A DNA stretch of 64,000 bases from Lachnospiraceae bacterium (lineage in GTDB: Bacteria; Bacillota; Clostridia; Lachnospirales; Lachnospiraceae): NCBI GenBank assembly GCA_024698345.1, contig JAILRH010000203.1, forward strand, positions 1 through 64,000. Reading direction: 5' to 3'. Positions 53,761-63,060 of the stretch are shown one piece after another. The position numbers and the translations under genes were made by a program. The number at the start of each line of letters is the position of its first letter. The first letter of the stretch is position 1. The notes beneath the pieces are model-generated. The model ran no database searches. It saw only the letters and a list, made by a program, of their open reading frames with translations, and had not been told where the DNA came from.

Positions 53761-55767
53761 TTAGTTATTGTCCTCCTTATTATCATCTTTTTTATCATCG
53801 TTGTTGTCGCCTTTGTTGTCGTCTTTATTATCGTTCTTATCTTCTTCCTTTTTATTATCCTCAGAGTTCTCATCTGCTGCTGTTTCCTGGGCTTTCGTCT
53901 CCTCAGCCGTTGTTTCAGCGGCAGTTGTTTCAGCGGCAGTTGTTTCTCCATTGATAATATTTGTAAGATTTACATCATTCTCATAAAGAGTCTCTGCAAC
54001 ACCGTTAAGACTCTCAACATCTGTATGCAGTTTATCTATCTCTGAATGTAATCCATTAACATATCCCTGCATTGAATTAATATAATTATTAAGAGAGTTA
54101 ACTTTCCAGAAAAGAACAACTACAACCCCAAGAGACAGAATAAGCAAAGCAGTAAGAATACCCACAAATCTCTTTAAGCCTTTTGTGCCTTCATTATACT
54201 CCGCTTCCTCTTCCGGATAAATATAATTAACAGAATCGGAATCTTTTATCTTTCTCTCAGACTCTTCGAATACTTTTTCGAATTCATTATCATTATTATT
54301 TTTAACTTCTTCGAGAGTGATCTCTTCTCGCATATTATTGTCTGACGCTGTATTGCTGTCACCGCTAATTGATGATACAGTATCATCTATCAAAAATGGT
54401 GTCGCATTTTTTTCCTCAGACTTCTCACTCTTTTTTGGAGCCGCTTCTTCATTTATATCAGATTCAACCGCTTCTTCATTTACTTCCGCATTTGATTCCA
54501 CATTTGATTCTGCATTTGATTCTGCATCTAAGTCTTCATCTACCTTTTCAAGGTCATAATGTTCTTCAAATGCCCGAGCCACTTCATTTATATAAGCCTG
54601 ACTCTGAGCATCACTGTCATAGTCTGACTCATTACCTTCCATTTCTTCGGAATCAGATTCATCTTTAGAATCTTCACCGGCATTGGAATGTGCATCAACA
54701 TCATAAGCTTCCACCATAGGAATCTCAACCTCAGGATACTCTTCTGCTGCTGGTTCTGCTGCTGGTTCTGCTGTTGGTTCTGCTGACACTTCTTCTGCGA
54801 CTTCTTCTGCAACTTCTTCTGCAACTTCTGCTACAACCTCTTCAACCGGCGCAACAGGTGTTTCTACATTGCCTGCTTCGTCTGCTGCAACTTCTGCTGC
54901 TGGTTCTGCTGTTGGTTCTTCCGCAACATCTTCTGCTATTGGTTCTGGCGCAACATCTGCTGCAACATCTTCTGCTGATTCTGCTACAGTCTCTTCAACC
55001 GGCGCAACAGGTGTTTCTACATTGCCTGCTTCTTCTGCCGCAACTTCTGCTGTTGGTTCTGCTGCGACTTCTTCTGCGACTTCTTCTGCAACTTCTTCTG
55101 CAACTTCTGCTACAGCCTCTTCAACCGGCGCAACAGGTGTTTCTACATTGCCTTCTTCTTCTGCAACTTCTGCTGCTGGTTCTGCTGACACTTCTGCCTC
55201 AGGCAATTTCTGAACAGGCTCTGCAATTTCAGGGATTATACGTTTTTCTTTCTTCTTACTTTCATCATCAGTAAAAATAAAGAATCCGTCTATCTTTTTC
55301 ATTTTTCCGTTTTCCATGTAGTAAAATGCCTCTACTATCTGAACCGGGTCCACGATATATTCAATTATATTCTTGCCTTCAAAGGTACGTGTCTGAAAAT
55401 ACTCATCGTACTCTGTTGCATTACAGCCGGTGTCAGGATTTGTGTGCATCCATCCGATTATCTTATATGACGGATAGTTCTTCTTAACCTGCTCAATGTA
55501 CTTGATAGTATCCTTTGTAAACTTTATCGAGTTAGATGTTGCCTCACAATGCTTAGCCTCAATAAAAGCACGAATAATATAATAGTGTGTCTCACCTTTT
55601 CTAAGTTTGTTTCCAAGCAGAATCCCCCCTGCCTGAACTACGTTCTTGTCCTTAGAAAAATTAAATATATCTTTGTATACTTCTTTTGAAATATATACTC
55701 TCTGTAATCCCTGGCCTGTACCTCCGACAACTCTTGTCTTTGCAGGCAATCTGTTCTCTTTGCTCAA
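53761..55767 (-). CDS. Membrane-anchored protein with degenerate JAMM/MPN domain
   Basis: A 668-residue protein of unusual build. Residues about 18-170 form an MPN/JAB-like domain (VYISKEVYKDIF, GGILLGNK, YKIIGWMHTNPDTGCNATEYDEYF). The JAMM metal motif HxH-P-x7-S-x2-D is altered: the second His is Asn (HTNP, near residue 107), the Ser is not in place, and the upstream Glu is Gln (QAGGILLG), so metal-dependent peptidase activity is unlikely. Then come 320 acidic residues of EVAEEVAEE/ETPVAPVEE repeats, one span (about 528-550), and a C-terminus predicted outside the cell: a coiled coil, a Thr/Glu stretch and an Asp/Asn/Lys tail (DDNKGDNNDDKKDDNKEDNN). Function unknown. The start is a TTG, nine bases after AGAAGG. 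Confidence 0.75.
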   Translation of the reverse strand: MSKENRLPAKTRVVGGTGQGLQRVYISKEVYKDIFNFSKDKNVVQAGGILLGNKLRKGETHYYIIRAFIEAKHCEATSNSIKFTKDTIKYIEQVKKNYPSYKIIGWMHTNPDTGCNATEYDEYFQTRTFEGKNIIEYIVDPVQIVEAFYYMENGKMKKIDGFFIFTDDESKKKEKRIIPEIAEPVQKLPEAEVSAEPAAEVAEEEGNVETPVAPVEEAVAEVAEEVAEEVAEEVAAEPTAEVAAEEAGNVETPVAPVEETVAESAEDVAADVAPEPIAEDVAEEPTAEPAAEVAADEAGNVETPVAPVEEVVAEVAEEVAEEVAEEVSAEPTAEPAAEPAAEEYPEVEIPMVEAYDVDAHSNAGEDSKDESDSEEMEGNESDYDSDAQSQAYINEVARAFEEHYDLEKVDEDLDAESNAESNVESNAEVNEEAVESDINEEAAPKKSEKSEEKNATPFLIDDTVSSISGDSNTASDNNMREEITLEEVKNNNDNEFEKVFEESERKIKDSDSVNYIYPEEEAEYNEGTKGLKRFVGILTALLILSLGVVVVLFWKVNSLNNYINSMQGYVNGLHSEIDKLHTDVESLNGVAETLYENDVNLTNIINGETTAAETTAAETTAEETKAQETAADENSEDNKKEEDKNDNKDDNKGDNNDDKKDDNKEDNN

Positions 55768-55848
55768 TGTATCAATCCTTCTCTTTTCAATTAAAATATT
55801 TAGCCGTAAAGTGTTACTGAATTATAATTGAATTGTATCACTCAATTG

Positions 55849-56835
55849 TTATGAAAGTGTGGCTTTCATAACAGCTTTGATTGTGTGCATTCTGTTCTCT
55901 GCCTCGTCAAATACTATAGACTTGTCGGACTCAAACACTTCGTCTGTAACTTCCATCTCTGTAAGTCCAAATTTTTCATATATTTCCATACCTGTTGTAG
56001 TCTTTAAATCATGGAATGCAGGAAGACAATGCATAAACTTACAATCAGGTGCAGCATTGTTCATGAGTTCCATTGTCACTCTGTATGGCAACAAATCGTC
56101 AATACGTTCTTTCCAGATTTCAGTGGGCTCACCCATTGATACCCATACATCGGTATAGATGACATTTGCTCCCTTTACTGCCTCCATTGGTTCTTCCATA
56201 AGTGAAATAGTTGCACCTGTTTCTGCTGCAACTTTCTTGCACTCTTCCACAAGTTTCTCATTAGGCCAGTATTTCTTTGGTGCACATGCAACAAAATCAA
56301 GCCCCATCTTTGCGCATCCTACCATAAGCGAATTGCCCATGTTATATCTTGCATCACCCATGTAAACAAACTTGATACCTTTTAACTTTCCAAAATGTTC
56401 TTTGATTGTGAGAAAATCTGCAAGAATCTGTGTTGGATGGAACTCATTTGTGAGACCGTTCCAAACAGGAACACCTGCGTATTTTGCAAGTTCCTCAACT
56501 ATCTCCTGCCCGTATCCTCTGTACTCGATTCCGTCAAACATACGTCCAAGAACTCTAGCTGTATCTGCAATGCTCTCTTTCTTTCCAATCTGTGATCCCG
56601 ACGGATCAAGGTATGTTACTCCCATTCCAAGATCATGTGCTGCAACCTCAAAAGAACATCTTGTTCTTGTACTTGTCTTTTCAAAAATGAGGGCAATATT
56701 CTTTCCCTTAAGAGTATCAACAGGAATGCCCTGTTTCTTCTTTGCTTTCAAATCTGCTGCAATATCTAAAAATTCCTGAATCTCGTCAGGTGTAAAATCT
56801 AATAATTTAAGGAATGATTTTCCTGCTAATCCCAT
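55849..56835 (-). CDS. argF: Ornithine carbamoyltransferase
   Basis: A 328-residue cytoplasmic enzyme making citrulline from ornithine and carbamoyl phosphate. The carbamoyl phosphate motif ([15 protein letters not shown]), [11 protein letters not shown] and the ornithine/catalytic loop [10 protein letters not shown] are intact. It follows pyrI with one base between (pyrI stop 56837-56839), so two carbamoyl phosphate users share an operon. The ATG at 56833-56835 has AGGAC upstream. Confidence 0.95.
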   Translation of the reverse strand: MGLAGKSFLKLLDFTPDEIQEFLDIAADLKAKKKQGIPVDTLKGKNIALIFEKTSTRTRCSFEVAAHDLGMGVTYLDPSGSQIGKKESIADTARVLGRMFDGIEYRGYGQEIVEELAKYAGVPVWNGLTNEFHPTQILADFLTIKEHFGKLKGIKFVYMGDARYNMGNSLMVGCAKMGLDFVACAPKKYWPNEKLVEECKKVAAETGATISLMEEPMEAVKGANVIYTDVWVSMGEPTEIWKERIDDLLPYRVTMELMNNAAPDCKFMHCLPAFHDLKTTTGMEIYEKFGLTEMEVTDEVFESDKSIVFDEAENRMHTIKAVMKATLS

Positions 56836-56836
56836 C

Positions 56837-57265
56837 TTACTGTCCTTTCTCCAGTGCTTCTTCACAATACAAGCAACGGTAAACCTTTTTTTCTATATCT
56901 GCCAAGAAGAATATCTGCTCCAATTCCTGCTCAACACAGGTAATGCATCTTGGGTTTTTACACTTTGCCACATTTGAAATACGTGTCGGCAATGTGAGCG
57001 GCTTCTTCTCTATAATCTTCTCATCTTTTATTACATTGACAGTTATATTGTCATCTATAAATCCAAGCAGATCCAGATTAATATCAAGCAAACCTTCTAT
57101 CTTGATAATATCTTTCTTTCCCTGCTTTCCACTCTTTGCATTTTTGATAATTGCAACTTCACCTGTGCACTTATCCAAATCTAAAGCTCTGTAAATGTCC
57201 ATGCATCTTCCGGCTTTGATATGGTCAATAACATATCCATCTTTCAATCCACTGATATTTATCAT
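56837..57265 (-). CDS. pyrI: Aspartate carbamoyltransferase regulatory subunit
   Basis: A 142-residue PyrI that binds nucleotides and adjusts PyrB activity. The nucleotide-binding domain ([18 protein letters not shown]) is followed by the zinc domain with four Cys (CKNPRC...CLYC). I start at the ATG at 57263-57265 with GGAG seven bases upstream; ATGs at 57277 and 57298 have poorer sites. Confidence 0.93.
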   Translation of the reverse strand: MINISGLKDGYVIDHIKAGRCMDIYRALDLDKCTGEVAIIKNAKSGKQGKKDIIKIEGLLDINLDLLGFIDDNITVNVIKDEKIIEKKPLTLPTRISNVAKCKNPRCITCVEQELEQIFFLADIEKKVYRCLYCEEALEKGQ

Positions 57266-57300
57266 CTTTTTCTCCATTTCTTCGCTATCATTTTGCAAAA

Positions 57301-58218
57301 CTACGCCTTCAATCCTAAAAGCATCATAATCAGTGCCATTCTGATATATACTCCGTTTTGTGCCTGTTTGAAATAAACTGCTCTAGGGTCTGAATCAACC
57401 TCAACAGATATCTCATTTACTCTTGGAAGGGGATGCATTACTATCATGTCGTCTGACGCATATTTCATCTTGTTCATATCAAGAATATATCTGTCCTTGA
57501 GTCTTATATAATCCTCTTCATTGAAGAATCTTTCTCTCTGAACTCTTGTCATATATAAAATGTCCATCTTTGGCATTACATCTTCTAAAGTTTCAACCTC
57601 TTCAAACGGAATGTTATTCTTCTGTAAAACATCTTCGCGAATAGATTCAGGAATTCTGAGTTCCTCCGGTGAAACGAGAATGAACTTAACTCCCGGGTAT
57701 CTTACAAGTGCAGTAATAAGTGAATGAACAGTTCTTCCAAACTTCAAATCACCACACACACCAATAGTGAGATTATCAAGTTTCTTCTTGTATGTGTGAA
57801 TAGTAAGCAAATCAGTGAGAGTCTGTGTCGGGTGCTGATGTCCGCCGTCTCCTGCATTGATAATAGGAACTGCCGACTTCATTGATGCAACCAAAGCCGC
57901 TCCCTCTTTTGGGTGTCTCATTGCAATAATATCGCTGTAGCAACCAACTACCGATACCGTATCAGATACACTCTCTCCTTTGCTGGCTGAACTTGACGTA
58001 GCCTCAGAAAAACCAAGAACCTGTCCTCCCAGCCTGATCATTGCCGACTCAAAGCTAAGTCTTGTTCTTGTACTTGGCTCATAAAAACAAGTTGCAAGAA
58101 TCTTTCTTTTTGCAACTTCGCAGTACTTATCAGGATTCTCTCTGATATCCTCCGCAACCTTTATCAGGTCGTATGTTTCTTCAACTGTTAAATCCAATGG
58201 ATTTAGTAAATGTCTCAT
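57301..58218 (-). CDS. pyrB: Aspartate carbamoyltransferase catalytic subunit
   Basis: A 305-residue enzyme for the first committed step of pyrimidine synthesis. [42 protein letters not shown] and HPLPRVNEI are all present. AGGAG precedes the ATG. First gene of pyrB-pyrI-argF. Confidence 0.96.
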   Translation of the reverse strand: MRHLLNPLDLTVEETYDLIKVAEDIRENPDKYCEVAKRKILATCFYEPSTRTRLSFESAMIRLGGQVLGFSEATSSSASKGESVSDTVSVVGCYSDIIAMRHPKEGAALVASMKSAVPIINAGDGGHQHPTQTLTDLLTIHTYKKKLDNLTIGVCGDLKFGRTVHSLITALVRYPGVKFILVSPEELRIPESIREDVLQKNNIPFEEVETLEDVMPKMDILYMTRVQRERFFNEEDYIRLKDRYILDMNKMKYASDDMIVMHPLPRVNEISVEVDSDPRAVYFKQAQNGVYIRMALIMMLLGLKA

Positions 58219-58285
58219 ATACTTCTCCTAGTATGTATATTTCACATTAACCATGTGATTAATCATTTTCTTTCCGACATGTAAC

Positions 58286-58314
58286 ATTATACAATCAATA
58301 TCTGCTAATCGCAA
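58286..58314 (-). promoter_or_regulatory. Promoter of pyrB-pyrI-argF
   Basis: TTGCGA (58309-58314) and TATAAT (58286-58291), 17 bases apart, about 68 bases before the pyrB ATG. The leader contains a small CACAT/ATGTG hairpin; no PyrR site or attenuator is evident. Confidence 0.6.
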
Positions 58315-58324
58315 TAATTTTACC

Positions 58325-59374
58325 CTACTTCTTGAAGGTAAAGCGCATATTTTTTATGTAATCTTCAATTCTTTTTGTTTGTCCGCTTATATGCCACTTA
58401 GGAAAGGCTCTCGACATTCTTTTTGAATTCGCCATTACCCTTTTTGTGAGAGATTCGTATTTACTGTTGAGGGCTTTCGTAAACTCTGTCCTCACATCTG
58501 ACATCTCATTTTTGAACTCATCGCTTCTCTTTGAAATATTCTTTCCAAACTCTATAAATTCAACTTTAAATGCGTCGCTCTTCCTATATACACTTCTGCT
58601 AAATTCCAGAAGTTCTTCCTTCATATTGCCTTTAATTCCAGAGAATCCTTCCCTTAAATCATCACTAAAATCCATAACATTCTCTTTAAATTCATCGCTG
58701 ATTCCTGCGACACTCTCTTTAAATCCATCGCTCATTTCTGCGACACTCTCTTTTAGTTCATCACTCTTCTCTGCCGCTTCAATTGCAGTCTTTCCAACTT
58801 TCTGTGTAAGATTATCACTTATTTCGTGAAGTACTTTTGCCACTCGCTCTATTTCCTTAATATCTCTTGTAATGCCAATAACAGTCTTGTATGTAACAAT
58901 CAAATCGCAAATCATTGCTATCGCACATACAATCAATATAAATACTCCAAGATAAAAAGGCACATGGGCAACCAACTTGTAAACTATAGCATGAAAATAT
59001 CTAACTGCAAATACAACCGCAATTCCCCACAAAATACAGAATTTAAGACATATATATCCGTTCAGATTAAAGGGTTCCTCTGAATAATCCCACCATCGCA
59101 TATGAAACAGTTTGTCCAAGGCCCATCCCCCAAACAACTCTATCACCGTTGCAATTATTATTCCTCCAAAGAACAAAAGCCACTTGTTATCTATTACCGG
59201 TGACAGCAGTGTCAAAACTCCTACCATTCCAAATCCATATATCGGACATACCGGCCCGTTTAAAAATCCTCTGTTAATCAATTGTCCCTTAGCCACACCC
59301 TGATATGTCACCTCCAGGCACCAGCCGAGAAATGAGTAAATAAAGAAATATGCAACCAAATAATAAAACCACAT
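58325..59374 (-). CDS. PF06541-type membrane protein with long helical repeat tail
   Basis: A 349-residue protein. The first ~165 residues have five or six spans and the features of the putative ABC-transporter type IV family (FFIYSFLGWCLEV, NRGFLNGPVCPIYGFG). The rest (about 175-320) is a charged helical region built on repeats of the form SDELKESVAEM / SDGFKESVAGI / SDEFKENVMDF, likely a coiled coil or amphipathic helix array in the cytoplasm. Function unknown. The ATG at 59372-59374 has GAGGTG seven bases upstream. A dispersed palindrome lies just before it. Confidence 0.75.
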   Translation of the reverse strand: MWFYYLVAYFFIYSFLGWCLEVTYQGVAKGQLINRGFLNGPVCPIYGFGMVGVLTLLSPVIDNKWLLFFGGIIIATVIELFGGWALDKLFHMRWWDYSEEPFNLNGYICLKFCILWGIAVVFAVRYFHAIVYKLVAHVPFYLGVFILIVCAIAMICDLIVTYKTVIGITRDIKEIERVAKVLHEISDNLTQKVGKTAIEAAEKSDELKESVAEMSDGFKESVAGISDEFKENVMDFSDDLREGFSGIKGNMKEELLEFSRSVYRKSDAFKVEFIEFGKNISKRSDEFKNEMSDVRTEFTKALNSKYESLTKRVMANSKRMSRAFPKWHISGQTKRIEDYIKNMRFTFKK

Positions 59375-59402
59375 GTCAGTCCACCTCGATTTCAATAATA
59401 GT

Positions 59403-59422
59403 TCAAGAACGCCTCAGCGTTC
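59403..59422. repeat. Small dispersed palindrome, copy 3
   Basis: CAAGAACGCCTCAGCGTTC, matching the elements at 23793 and 26419, in the leader of the PF06541 gene. Confidence 0.45.
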
Positions 59423-59484
59423 CTGCTTCTCAGTTATTAATTGTCATGTTCACTGTTATTATTATACTTCAAAATGCATAAAAA

Positions 59485-59542
59485 ATGCACAGTCAACTAA
59501 TCTTTTTGAATTACACTTCACTCTGATTACCTGACTGTGCAT
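59485..59542 (-). terminator. Terminator of hppA
   Basis: ATGCACAGTCA (59485-59495) pairs perfectly with TGACTGTGCAT (59532-59542); TTTTTT follows on the minus strand. Confidence 0.75.
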
Positions 59543-59595
59543 AATTATTTATAGTTGTCATTTATAGTTGTCATTTATTTTTGCAATATATCATA

Positions 59596-61623
59596 TCACA
59601 ATAATCCTGCGCCAAATACTCCTGCAAACACAAGAGATACAATAGTCATAAGCTTAATAAGAATATTGATTGAAGGTCCGGAAGTATCTTTGAAAGGATC
59701 TCCCACAGTATCGCCAACTACTGCTGCCTTATGCGGTTCGCTTCCTTTTCCTCCTTCAGCACCACCTTCTATATATTTCTTGGCATTATCCCATGCTCCA
59801 CCTGCATTTGCCATAAATATAGCCATCATTACTCCACTCACAAGAGAACCTGCAAGCATTCCTCCAAGAGCTTTAGATCCAAGTAAAAATCCCATTGCAA
59901 GCGGTGATAATACCGCAAGTACTCCAGGAACTATCATCTCATGCAAAGCTGCTGTGGTTGATATTGATACGCAGGTCTTGTAATCAGGTTTCTCAGTGCC
60001 CTTAAGAATTCCCGGCTTTTCTCTGAACTGTCTTCTCACTTCTTCAATCATCTTATTTGCCGCTTTTCCAACAGATGACATAGTGAGGGCTGAAAACATA
60101 AACGGAAGCATACCTCCAACAAACAGTCCCACAACAACTCTGGGATCTAAAATATTGATTCCATCTTTTGAAATTCCTGCTGTCTCTGCATAGGAAACAA
60201 ACAATGACAATGCCGTCAGTGCAGCAGAGCCAATTGCAAACCCTTTTCCAATGGCCGCTGTAGTATTTCCAACCGCATCCAACTTGTCAGTAATATTTCT
60301 GACAGACTCATCAAGTTCTGACATCTCCGCAATACCACCTGCATTATCTGCAATTGGTCCGTATGCATCGACTGCAACAGTCATTCCCGTAGTTGAAAGC
60401 ATTCCTACTGCGGCAAGTGCTATTCCATACATTCCACAGAAATAATGCGCCATAAGAATACCAATAGCAATAACAACTATAGGCATACATGTAGACTTCA
60501 TTCCTACCGATAGTCCGCTGATAATATTTGTTGCAGCGCCTGTGTTGGAACTCTTAGCAATCTCTTTTACACTTCCATGCTTTTCTGATGTATAAATTTC
60601 CGTAATTTTTCCGATTATAACTCCCACTGCAAGGCCCGCAACAATAGCTGCAAAGGCATTATATGTTCCAAAGAAAGACTTGCTTAACACAAAGGACGCG
60701 ATAATAACAATAATCGATGCTGTATATTCTCCTATATTAAGGGCAAGTTGCGGATCAGATCCCTCTTTTCCTCTCACAAAGAAAGTTGCAATAATCGATC
60801 CGACGATACCTATTGCCGCAAGTACCAACGGGAACAATGCCCCACCCAGTTCTATCTTACTCTCTACTGCATTAGTGACAAGTCCAAGGGTGACGGCTGA
60901 CACCAGTGCACCGACATAGCTCTCAAACAAATCCGCACCCATGCCGGCAACATCTCCAACGTTATCACCAACATTATCCGCTATAACTGCCGGATTTCTC
61001 GGATCATCTTCAGGAATTCCCGCCTCAACTTTTCCAACCAAATCCGCTCCCACATCTGCAGCTTTGGTATATATTCCGCCACCTACTCTGGCAAACAGCG
61101 CAATGGACGATGCTCCAAGACTAAATCCGGTAAGAATACTGATTGACTCCGGTGTTACATCACCACCTTGTCTAAAATATACAATTGCAAAAATACATCC
61201 AAGTCCTAAAATACCAAGTCCCACTACCGATAATCCCATAACAGCTCCGCCGGAAAAAGCAATCTTAAGTGCCTTATTCATGCCTCCGTCTTTTGCTGCT
61301 TTTGCAGTTCTGACATTTGCCTTTGTGGCAACATTCATTCCGAAATAACCTGACATGGTAGAAAAAACAGTTCCAACCAAAAAGCACATAGCTGTAATCC
61401 AATTAACTCCAAAACCTATTACCGCAAAAAGGATAAATATAAAAAATATCAGTATCCTGTACTCTGCATACAAAAAGGCCTTTGCACCCTCTGCGATGGC
61501 ATCTGCTATCTCTCTCATGTGCTCATTTCCGACCGGCGCTTTCGAAATAACAGCAGTTTTGATGAATGCAAAAACAAGTGCAAGTGCACCGGCAATAGGA
61601 GCCAGTAACAACAAATATTCCAT
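59596..61623 (-). CDS. hppA: Membrane-bound ion-translocating pyrophosphatase
   Basis: A 675-residue, 16-span pump that uses pyrophosphate to move Na+ or H+ out of the cell. The PPi-binding motifs ([19 protein letters not shown], and EGAEGGKG...[20 protein letters not shown] in the C-terminal part) are intact. [10 protein letters not shown] has Ala where K+-independent enzymes have Lys, so it is the K+-dependent type, often Na+-pumping. It can save energy in an anaerobe and feed the Na+ symporters of this window. The ATG at 61621-61623 follows GGAGGTGACAGGT. Confidence 0.95.
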   Translation of the reverse strand: MEYLLLLAPIAGALALVFAFIKTAVISKAPVGNEHMREIADAIAEGAKAFLYAEYRILIFFIFILFAVIGFGVNWITAMCFLVGTVFSTMSGYFGMNVATKANVRTAKAAKDGGMNKALKIAFSGGAVMGLSVVGLGILGLGCIFAIVYFRQGGDVTPESISILTGFSLGASSIALFARVGGGIYTKAADVGADLVGKVEAGIPEDDPRNPAVIADNVGDNVGDVAGMGADLFESYVGALVSAVTLGLVTNAVESKIELGGALFPLVLAAIGIVGSIIATFFVRGKEGSDPQLALNIGEYTASIIVIIASFVLSKSFFGTYNAFAAIVAGLAVGVIIGKITEIYTSEKHGSVKEIAKSSNTGAATNIISGLSVGMKSTCMPIVVIAIGILMAHYFCGMYGIALAAVGMLSTTGMTVAVDAYGPIADNAGGIAEMSELDESVRNITDKLDAVGNTTAAIGKGFAIGSAALTALSLFVSYAETAGISKDGINILDPRVVVGLFVGGMLPFMFSALTMSSVGKAANKMIEEVRRQFREKPGILKGTEKPDYKTCVSISTTAALHEMIVPGVLAVLSPLAMGFLLGSKALGGMLAGSLVSGVMMAIFMANAGGAWDNAKKYIEGGAEGGKGSEPHKAAVVGDTVGDPFKDTSGPSINILIKLMTIVSLVFAGVFGAGLL

Positions 61624-61781
61624 ACCTGTCACCTCCGTCTTTTCATAATTCAATTATCCGATGTAAACTATTAATATTATAGCACTTTTTTATTGCTTTT
61701 GTCCCTATATTTTTATACAAATCACAAAAACCGTACTCTTGTTTCAAGATCGTATCACGGCCGCCAAATGCAAACAAAAAA

Positions 61782-61817
61782 GGATGTTGTACAAAAATAG
61801 CAAATCGTACAACATCC
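61782..61817 (-). terminator. Terminator after the 137-residue membrane protein gene
   Basis: GGATGTTGTAC (61782-61792) pairs perfectly with GTACAACATCC (61807-61817), followed by TTTTTTG on the minus strand. Confidence 0.85.
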
Positions 61818-61874
61818 CATTCAACTTCAATAATTTGTTAGAAATATTACTAATACTTCATTTGATTGTCATAA

Positions 61875-62288
61875 TTATAGGAATAATTCTCTAAAATCCT
61901 CGTTTGTGAAAGCAACTCCATCGATTACAAAAAACATATTCTTCTTTGGAAGGATAAGTTTTGTCTTCTCATATGCTATAACATGATTCTGTTCTCCGTC
62001 TTCAATAGAGTAACCAATCGGAAAATCATATGTTTTTGAATATGCATATAACTTTATTCCGTCTTCCTTTTTCTCAACTTTGTATACTGTGACAATACAA
62101 TAGTAATAATACAAAAATGCAACAATTCCAAGGATTATTGCTGTAGAAAGGAATTTAAGAAATCCACCTGCTATACTACCTGAAGTAACAATTCCGATTA
62201 AATTAATAACAAGCCAAACTATTCCGAATACTTTTAAAACTTTATCAATTACAGATAAAACTTCAAACAACTTCTGTTTCTCTACCAT
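61875..62288 (-). CDS. Small two-span membrane protein, unknown function
   Basis: A 137-residue protein with two hydrophobic segments (about 19-35 and 42-65) and a C-terminal beta-rich region (about 70-137, KLYAYSKTYDFPIGYSIED, KLILPKKNMFFVIDGVAF) reminiscent of YcxB or PH-like small membrane proteins. I cannot assign a function. GAGGAG precedes the ATG; it is a single-gene transcript. Confidence 0.65.
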   Translation of the reverse strand: MVEKQKLFEVLSVIDKVLKVFGIVWLVINLIGIVTSGSIAGGFLKFLSTAIILGIVAFLYYYYCIVTVYKVEKKEDGIKLYAYSKTYDFPIGYSIEDGEQNHVIAYEKTKLILPKKNMFFVIDGVAFTNEDFRELFL

Positions 62289-62425
62289 TTTCTTCTCCTC
62301 GATTATATGTTAATTTGCATATCTGTCATTTTTCAATACTCTGATTTATTTTAATACATAATATAAAATAAATCAAATAAAAAGTGTATTTTTTGCGAAT
62401 GCGAACCAACTCTAAGATTTAGCCT

Positions 62426-62454
62426 TTTACTATATCCCCACAATATGTTATACT
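62426..62454 (+). promoter_or_regulatory. Promoter of the Lrp/AsnC gene
   Basis: TTTACT (62426-62431) and TATACT (62449-62454), 17 bases apart, about 60 bases before the ATG. Confidence 0.5.
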
Positions 62455-62515
62455 GACTAATGTATTAATTTTTGGATTGATACATCAGGACTGAATAATA
62501 TGAAAGGAGTAATAT

Positions 62516-62974
62516 ATGAAACACGAATTAGATCATATTGATGAACAAATAATTAATTTGTTACATGACAATGCCCGTATCCCCCTAAAAGCAATTGCCA
62601 ATCAGGTTTTCCTGTCTTCACCGGCCGTATCAGCCAGAATTGAAAGACTGGAAAAAGCAGGTATAATTCTTGGTTACAACGCCAGACTCAATCCTGCCGA
62701 ACTTGGTTATCACATTAAGGCATTTATCAATTTAGAAGTTAAGCCGGGGCAGAAAGCCGACTTTTATCCTTACATAAAGAGTTGTAATAATGTTGTTGAA
62801 TGTAACTGCGTTACAGGTGATTATTCAATGCTTATTGAGGTAATGTTTAAAAGCACTGATGAACTGGATCATTTTATTGGTGATTTACAGAAATTTGGCA
62901 GTACAAAGACCCAGATTGTTTTCTCCACTTCCGTTGAACACCGCGGTATTCCGGTTCAGCAGATTGAAGAATAA
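62516..62974 (+). CDS. Lrp/AsnC-family transcriptional regulator
   Basis: A 152-residue regulator with an N-terminal winged HTH (LDHIDEQIINLLHDNARIPLKAIANQVFLSSPAVSARIERLEKAGII) and a C-terminal ligand-sensing RAM domain (NVVECNCVTGDYSMLIEVMFKSTDELDHFI). Such proteins sense amino acids and form octamers. Its targets and ligand are unknown; no partner gene lies next to it. GGAG precedes the ATG. Confidence 0.92.
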   Translation: MKHELDHIDEQIINLLHDNARIPLKAIANQVFLSSPAVSARIERLEKAGIILGYNARLNPAELGYHIKAFINLEVKPGQKADFYPYIKSCNNVVECNCVTGDYSMLIEVMFKSTDELDHFIGDLQKFGSTKTQIVFSTSVEHRGIPVQQIEE

Positions 62975-63008
62975 CAGACAACAATGATTGTTTTTAAATT
63001 ATAGTTTT

Positions 63009-63048
63009 AAAAAAAGTAGGATTTGCTTATGCATCTCCTACTTTTTTT
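63009..63048. terminator. Bidirectional terminator
   Basis: AAAAAAAGTAGGA (63009-63021) pairs with TCCTACTTTTTTT (63036-63048) between the convergent Lrp and BY-kinase genes. Confidence 0.85.
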
Positions 63049-63060
63049 CTTCAATTTTCT

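Noticed and set aside
54774..55274. Leu-rich 166-codon plus-strand frame
   Set aside because: Antisense of the Glu/Ala/Pro repeat region of the MPN-domain gene; composition follows from that repeat.
58219..58324. PyrR-type attenuator before pyrB
   Set aside because: The leader is only about 60 bases and shows neither the PyrR-binding loop nor a terminator/antiterminator pair.
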